Source: Betaproteobacteria bacterium (lineage in GTDB: Bacteria; Pseudomonadota; Gammaproteobacteria; Burkholderiales; SG8-39). Taken from it: a stretch of 8,635 bases of DNA. The translations under genes were made by a program, and so were the position numbers. Every line of letters begins with the position of its first letter. Within the stretch, counting starts at the first letter, position 1. Under the pieces are notes generated by a model. The model made no database searches, had not been told where the DNA came from, and was given only the letters and a program-made list of their open reading frames with translations. The stretch lies in NCBI GenBank assembly GCA_019237595.1, contig JAFAGU010000222.1, positions 1 through 8,635 on the forward strand, given 5' to 3'. Positions 5,804 through 8,635 of the stretch are shown here, one piece after another.

Positions 5804-6880
5804 ATGGCGTTCGATCTCTTCAAGCCGAAGGCACCGCCGCTGTTCGGGCTGGATATCAGCTCGTCCTCGGTGAAGATGCTGGAAATCGTTGATGCCGGGA
5901 AAGGCGCCTACCGTGTGGAGCGCTACGCGATCGAGCCGCTTCCGCGGGAGGCGGTCGTCGACGGGAACATCAGCAACCTCGAGGCGGTGACCGAGTCGGT
6001 GAAGCGGGCCCATAAGCGGCTGGGCACGCGCACCAAGTATGTGGCGATGGCGGTGCCTTCGGGGGCGGTCATCACGAAGAAGATCGTCGTCGCTGCGGGC
6101 CTGCGCGAGGAGGAGCTCGAGGTGCAGGTCGAAGGCGAGGCCAACCAGTACATCCCGTTCGCGCTCGAAGAGGTCAACCTCGATTTCCAGGTGGTCGGAC
6201 CCTCGCCCACGAGCCCGGAGGAGCAGGAGGTCCTGATCGCAGCCACCCGCAAGGAGAAGGTCGAGGACCGGGTGGCCGTCGCCGAGTCTGCGGGACTCAA
6301 GGCGCTCGTCATGGACGTCGAGTCGTTTGCGCAGCAGGCCGCGCTCGCGCTGGTGGTGAAGAGCCTTCCGGAGGAAGGCAAGGACAAGAACATCGCCGTC
6401 GTGGACGTGGGCGCGAACGTGATGAACGTGAGCGTCCTGCGCAACGATCAATCGGTCTATACGCGCGAGCAGGCGTTCGGCGGCAACCAGCTCACACAGG
6501 ACATCATCGCCCGGTACGGGATGAGCCCCGAGGAGGCGGAGAACGCTAAACGCAGCGGCGGATTGCCCGACGACTTCGAAGCGGAGGTGCAGCGGCCGTT
6601 CATGGAGAACCTGTCCATGGAAATCCAGCGCGCACTTCAGTTCTTCTTTACCTCGACGCCCTATCACAGCGTAGATCACATCCTGCTTGCTGGCGGCTCC
6701 GCCGTCATTCCGGGGCTCGAGGAAGTGGTCAACAGCCGCTCGCAGGTACCCACGAGCGTGGCGAATCCGTTTGCCTCCATGCAAGCGTCGCCGCGCATTC
6801 AGTTGAAGCGGCTCGTTTCCGACGCCCCATCGCTCATCGTCGCCTGCGGCCTTGCGATGAGGAGGTTCGATCCGGTATGA
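5804..6880 (+). CDS. pilM: Type IV pilus assembly protein PilM (actin-like ATPase fold)
   Basis: Cytoplasmic actin/FtsA-like protein that binds nucleotide and the N-terminal tail of PilN, forming the cytoplasmic ring of the pilus alignment complex; 358 residues, usual length. The fold signature is clear: phosphate-1 loop GLDISSSSVKMLEI (15-28), phosphate-2 segment AVVDVGANVMNVSVL (198-212) and adenosine-binding HILLAGGSAVIPGLEE (292-307). Between them are the PilM-specific AVPSGAVITKKI (83-94) and EANQYIPFALEEVNLDFQVV (112-131). The N-terminal FKPKAPPLFGLDI form is typical of the family. The ATG is backed by AAGGGA 7 nt upstream. It is the first gene of the operon, and its stop overlaps the pilN start as ATGA, indicating translational coupling and matched amounts. 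The candidate promoter and leader hairpin are upstream. Confidence 0.97.
   Translation: MAFDLFKPKAPPLFGLDISSSSVKMLEIVDAGKGAYRVERYAIEPLPREAVVDGNISNLEAVTESVKRAHKRLGTRTKYVAMAVPSGAVITKKIVVAAGLREEELEVQVEGEANQYIPFALEEVNLDFQVVGPSPTSPEEQEVLIAATRKEKVEDRVAVAESAGLKALVMDVESFAQQAALALVVKSLPEEGKDKNIAVVDVGANVMNVSVLRNDQSVYTREQAFGGNQLTQDIIARYGMSPEEAENAKRSGGLPDDFEAEVQRPFMENLSMEIQRALQFFFTSTPYHSVDHILLAGGSAVIPGLEEVVNSRSQVPTSVANPFASMQASPRIQLKRLVSDAPSLIVACGLAMRRFDPV
6860..6865 (+). promoter_or_regulatory. pilN: pilN ribosome binding site inside pilM
   Basis: A full AGGAGG lies in the last codons of pilM, 11 nt before the pilN ATG at 6877. The spacing is longer than usual, but the motif is perfect. Together with the ATGA overlap it supports this start and allows re-initiation after pilM. 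Confidence 0.55.
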
Positions 6881-7494
6881 GCACCCGCATCAACCTGCTG
6901 CCGCATCGCGAGGAGCGGCGCAAGCGCTCCCGGCAGCATTTCTTCGTCCTCGCCGGCGGTACGGCGATCATCGGTATCGTGGTCGTGGGCCTCGTCCACA
7001 CCTTCTACGACGCGAGGATCGGCTCGCAAAAGAGGAACAACGATTTTCTCAAGCAGGAGATCGCGAAGCTCGACAAGGACATCGCCGAGATCAAGAAGCT
7101 CGAGGACGAGAAGGCGGCGCTGCTCGCGCGCAAGGCGGTCATCGACACGCTCCAGGCCGACCGGGCGCAGACCGTGCACTTGCTGGACGAGCTGGTGAGG
7201 CAGATGCCGGAGGGCGTGTACCTGCGCCAGGTGACCCAGAAGGGCCTCCAGATCAACATCAAGGGCTACGCGCAGTCGAACGCTCGCGTTTCCACCCTGA
7301 TGCGCAACATCGACGCTTCGCCTTGGCTGCAATCGCCGCAGCTGGTCGAGGTCAAGGCCTCGACCGTCGAGAAGCGCCGGGTGTCCGAGTTTGACCTCAA
7401 TCTTGCCCTCAAGCGCTCGGCGCCCAAGGACGACGGCAAGGGCGGTCCGGCCAAGGCCGACGGCAAGAAAGACGCCGCTGCGAGCAAGGGCTGA
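6877..7494 (+). CDS. pilN: Type IV pilus inner-membrane assembly protein PilN
   Basis: Bitopic inner-membrane protein; its cytoplasmic N-terminus docks into PilM and its periplasmic part pairs with PilO. It has 205 residues against roughly 180-200 in studied homologues. The PilM-binding motif INLLPHREERRK is at 5-16. A single membrane helix spans about 22-42, a charged coiled coil about 50-95 (FLKQEIAKLDKDIAEIKKLE), and a ferredoxin-like periplasmic domain about 97-180 (LLDELVRQMPEGVYLRQVTQ, then LQINIKGYAQSNARVSTLMR). The last 25 residues are a low-complexity Lys/Ala/Gly/Asp tail, which accounts for the extra length. The start overlaps the pilM stop; AGGAGG is 11 nt upstream. pilO begins 2 bp after the stop. 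Confidence 0.97.
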   Translation: MSTRINLLPHREERRKRSRQHFFVLAGGTAIIGIVVVGLVHTFYDARIGSQKRNNDFLKQEIAKLDKDIAEIKKLEDEKAALLARKAVIDTLQADRAQTVHLLDELVRQMPEGVYLRQVTQKGLQINIKGYAQSNARVSTLMRNIDASPWLQSPQLVEVKASTVEKRRVSEFDLNLALKRSAPKDDGKGGPAKADGKKDAAASKG

Positions 7495-7496
7495 CC

Positions 7497-8144
7497 ATGG
7501 CGCTCAACTTCAACTCGGTGCTCGAGGAATTCAAGCGCACCAACTGGCAGGACCCAGGCACCTGGCACTTCGCCCCGAAGATCCTCGTGCTGCTCGCGAT
7601 TCTCGTCGGCCTCCCGGTGGCGGGGTACTTCGCCGACACTCAGGGGCAGATCGAGGAGCTCGAGCGTGGCGCCGCCGAGGAGACGAAGCTCAAGGACGAA
7701 TACGTCGACAAGAAGAAGCAAGCCATCAACCTGGACCTGCACCGGCAGCAATTGCGCGAGATCGAGACCCAGTTCGGCGCGATGCTTCGCCAGCTGCCGA
7801 ACAAGTCGCAGATGGATGCGCTGCTCGTGGACATCAACCAAGCGGGCCTCGGCCGCGGGCTCCAGTTCGAGCTCTTCAAGCCCGCCGCCGGCGAGAACAC
7901 GCGCGAATTCATCGCCGAGCTGCCGATCCAGGTGAAGGTCGTAGGCACCTACCACGACATGGGGGCGTTCGCGAGCGACGTGGGGCAGCTCTCGCGCATC
8001 GTTACGCTGAACGACGTTTCCATCCAGGCGACGAAGGACGGCATCCTCATGATGGACGCCACCGCGCGCACGTTCCGCTACCTCGACGACGAGGAAGTGG
8101 CGGCGCAGCGCAAGGCGACCGCGGCGAAGAAGGGCGGCAAATGA
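7497..8144 (+). CDS. pilO: Type IV pilus inner-membrane assembly protein PilO
   Basis: Bitopic inner-membrane partner of PilN; the PilN-PilO dimer recruits PilP and transmits between the cytoplasmic motor platform and the secretin. It has 215 residues, within the family range. A cytoplasmic end (NFNSVLEEFKRTNWQDPGTW, 4-23) precedes one membrane helix (about 28-45). A coiled coil follows (about 48-95) with LPNKSQMDALLVDINQAGLG (100-119), a conserved PilO element opening the ferredoxin-like domain, which runs to about 195 and includes YHDMGAFASDVGQLSRIVTL (152-171). The tail (EEVAAQRKATAAKKGGK) is basic and low complexity. AAGGG sits 6 nt before the ATG. The gene follows pilN by 2 bp, and its stop overlaps the pilP start as ATGA. 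Confidence 0.97.
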   Translation: MALNFNSVLEEFKRTNWQDPGTWHFAPKILVLLAILVGLPVAGYFADTQGQIEELERGAAEETKLKDEYVDKKKQAINLDLHRQQLREIETQFGAMLRQLPNKSQMDALLVDINQAGLGRGLQFELFKPAAGENTREFIAELPIQVKVVGTYHDMGAFASDVGQLSRIVTLNDVSIQATKDGILMMDATARTFRYLDDEEVAAQRKATAAKKGGK

Positions 8145-8635
8145 AGCGGCTCGCGCTCGTCGCGGTGGTTGCCGGCGCGCTTGCCGCGTGCGGAGGCGAG
8201 GAGCACGGCGACCTCAAGCAGGAGCTCGCGAAGCGCACAGCCGACCTGCGTGGGCGCGTGCCGCCGCTTCCGCCGATCAAGCCGTACGAGCCCGCTGCAT
8301 ATAAGGCTGGCGAAGAGGGCATGCTCGATCCGTTTCGCCCCGAGCGCATAGAGGTTGCCGCGGCGTCGGCCAAGGTCACCACGAGCAAGCTAGCGCCGGA
8401 CCTCAACCGCCCCAAGGAGCCACTCGAGGCATTCCCCCTCGAGTCGATCCAGATGCTGGGCACCATCACGCAAAACCAGGAGACGTTCGCCTTGGTGAAG
8501 GCCGGGTCGAACCTCTATCGCATCAAGAAAGGCAACTACCTAGGGCAGAACTTCGGAGTGGTGACAGCGATCGACGAAGGCCAGGTCGCGGTCAAGGAAC
8601 TGGTGCAGGACGTCGGCGGTGAGTGGGTCGAGCGC
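8141..8635 (+). CDS. pilP: Type IV pilus lipoprotein PilP, missing its 3' end
   Basis: Inner-membrane lipoprotein that bridges the PilN-PilO dimer to the periplasmic N0 domain of the secretin PilQ. 165 codons are visible with no stop; homologues are about 170-180 residues, so only a short end is missing. The signal peptide MKRLALVAVVAGALAACGGE has lipobox LAAC and acylated C17. Residues 25-95 are a Pro-rich, extended linker containing the conserved DPFRPER (63-69), the part that binds PilN-PilO. Residues 96-165 form the compact beta-domain: AFPLESIQMLGTITQNQETF (97-116), then LYRIKKGNYLGQNFGVVTAI (125-144), ending at EWVER. The ATG overlaps the pilO stop and has AAGGG 6 nt upstream. pilQ is the expected next gene but lies outside the window. 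Confidence 0.95.
   Translation, partial: MKRLALVAVVAGALAACGGEEHGDLKQELAKRTADLRGRVPPLPPIKPYEPAAYKAGEEGMLDPFRPERIEVAAASAKVTTSKLAPDLNRPKEPLEAFPLESIQMLGTITQNQETFALVKAGSNLYRIKKGNYLGQNFGVVTAIDEGQVAVKELVQDVGGEWVER

Noticed and set aside
5774..6784. A 336-codon open frame on the minus strand opposite pilM
   Set aside because: It is the antisense image of the well-supported pilM gene, rich in His/Arg/Leu without motifs.

Overview
The window reads as chromosomal core DNA of a high-G+C Gram-negative bacterium, most likely a betaproteobacterium or a close gammaproteobacterial relative. This rests on gene content (frataxin CyaY, an LptM-type lipoprotein, class A PBP1A, a type IV pilus pilMNOP cluster), on gene order (lptM-lysA divergent from cyaY, and mrcA divergent from pilM, both arrangements known from Pseudomonas), and on strong G/C preference at third codon positions. 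The genus cannot be read from the sequence. I see no mobile element, phage gene, CRISPR array, tRNA or rRNA, and no stretch over 300 bases without a gene.

Left block, minus strand (1-2908): a tightly packed row read right to left: lptM (outer-membrane lipoprotein that helps LPS-translocon assembly), lysA (diaminopimelate decarboxylase, last step of lysine synthesis), an RND periplasmic adaptor, and the first 93 codons of an MdtB/MdtC-type RND permease that runs off the left edge. Gaps are 7, 22 and 7 bp, so one transcript is plausible. A 46-bp gap separates lptM from divergent cyaY (2955-3272, plus).

Middle (3276-5600, minus): mrcA encodes a complete bifunctional peptidoglycan glycosyltransferase/transpeptidase, convergent with cyaY at only 3 bp and starting at TTG. 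The 203-bp divergent region between mrcA and pilM holds a candidate sigma70-type pilM promoter and a 9-bp inverted repeat that ends exactly where the pilM Shine-Dalgarno begins.

Right block, plus strand (5804-8635): pilM, pilN, pilO and the N-terminal 165 codons of pilP, linked by ATGA overlaps or a 2-bp gap. They encode the alignment subcomplex of the type IV pilus machine: cytoplasmic PilM binds the N-terminus of PilN, PilN and PilO pair in the inner membrane, and lipoprotein PilP connects them to the secretin PilQ, whose gene would be expected just beyond the right edge.

No previously undescribed system is evident. The points most worth checking are the pilM leader inverted repeat, the RND genes following lysA where Pseudomonas has dapF, and a Glu-to-Asp change in the EPGR motif of LysA.
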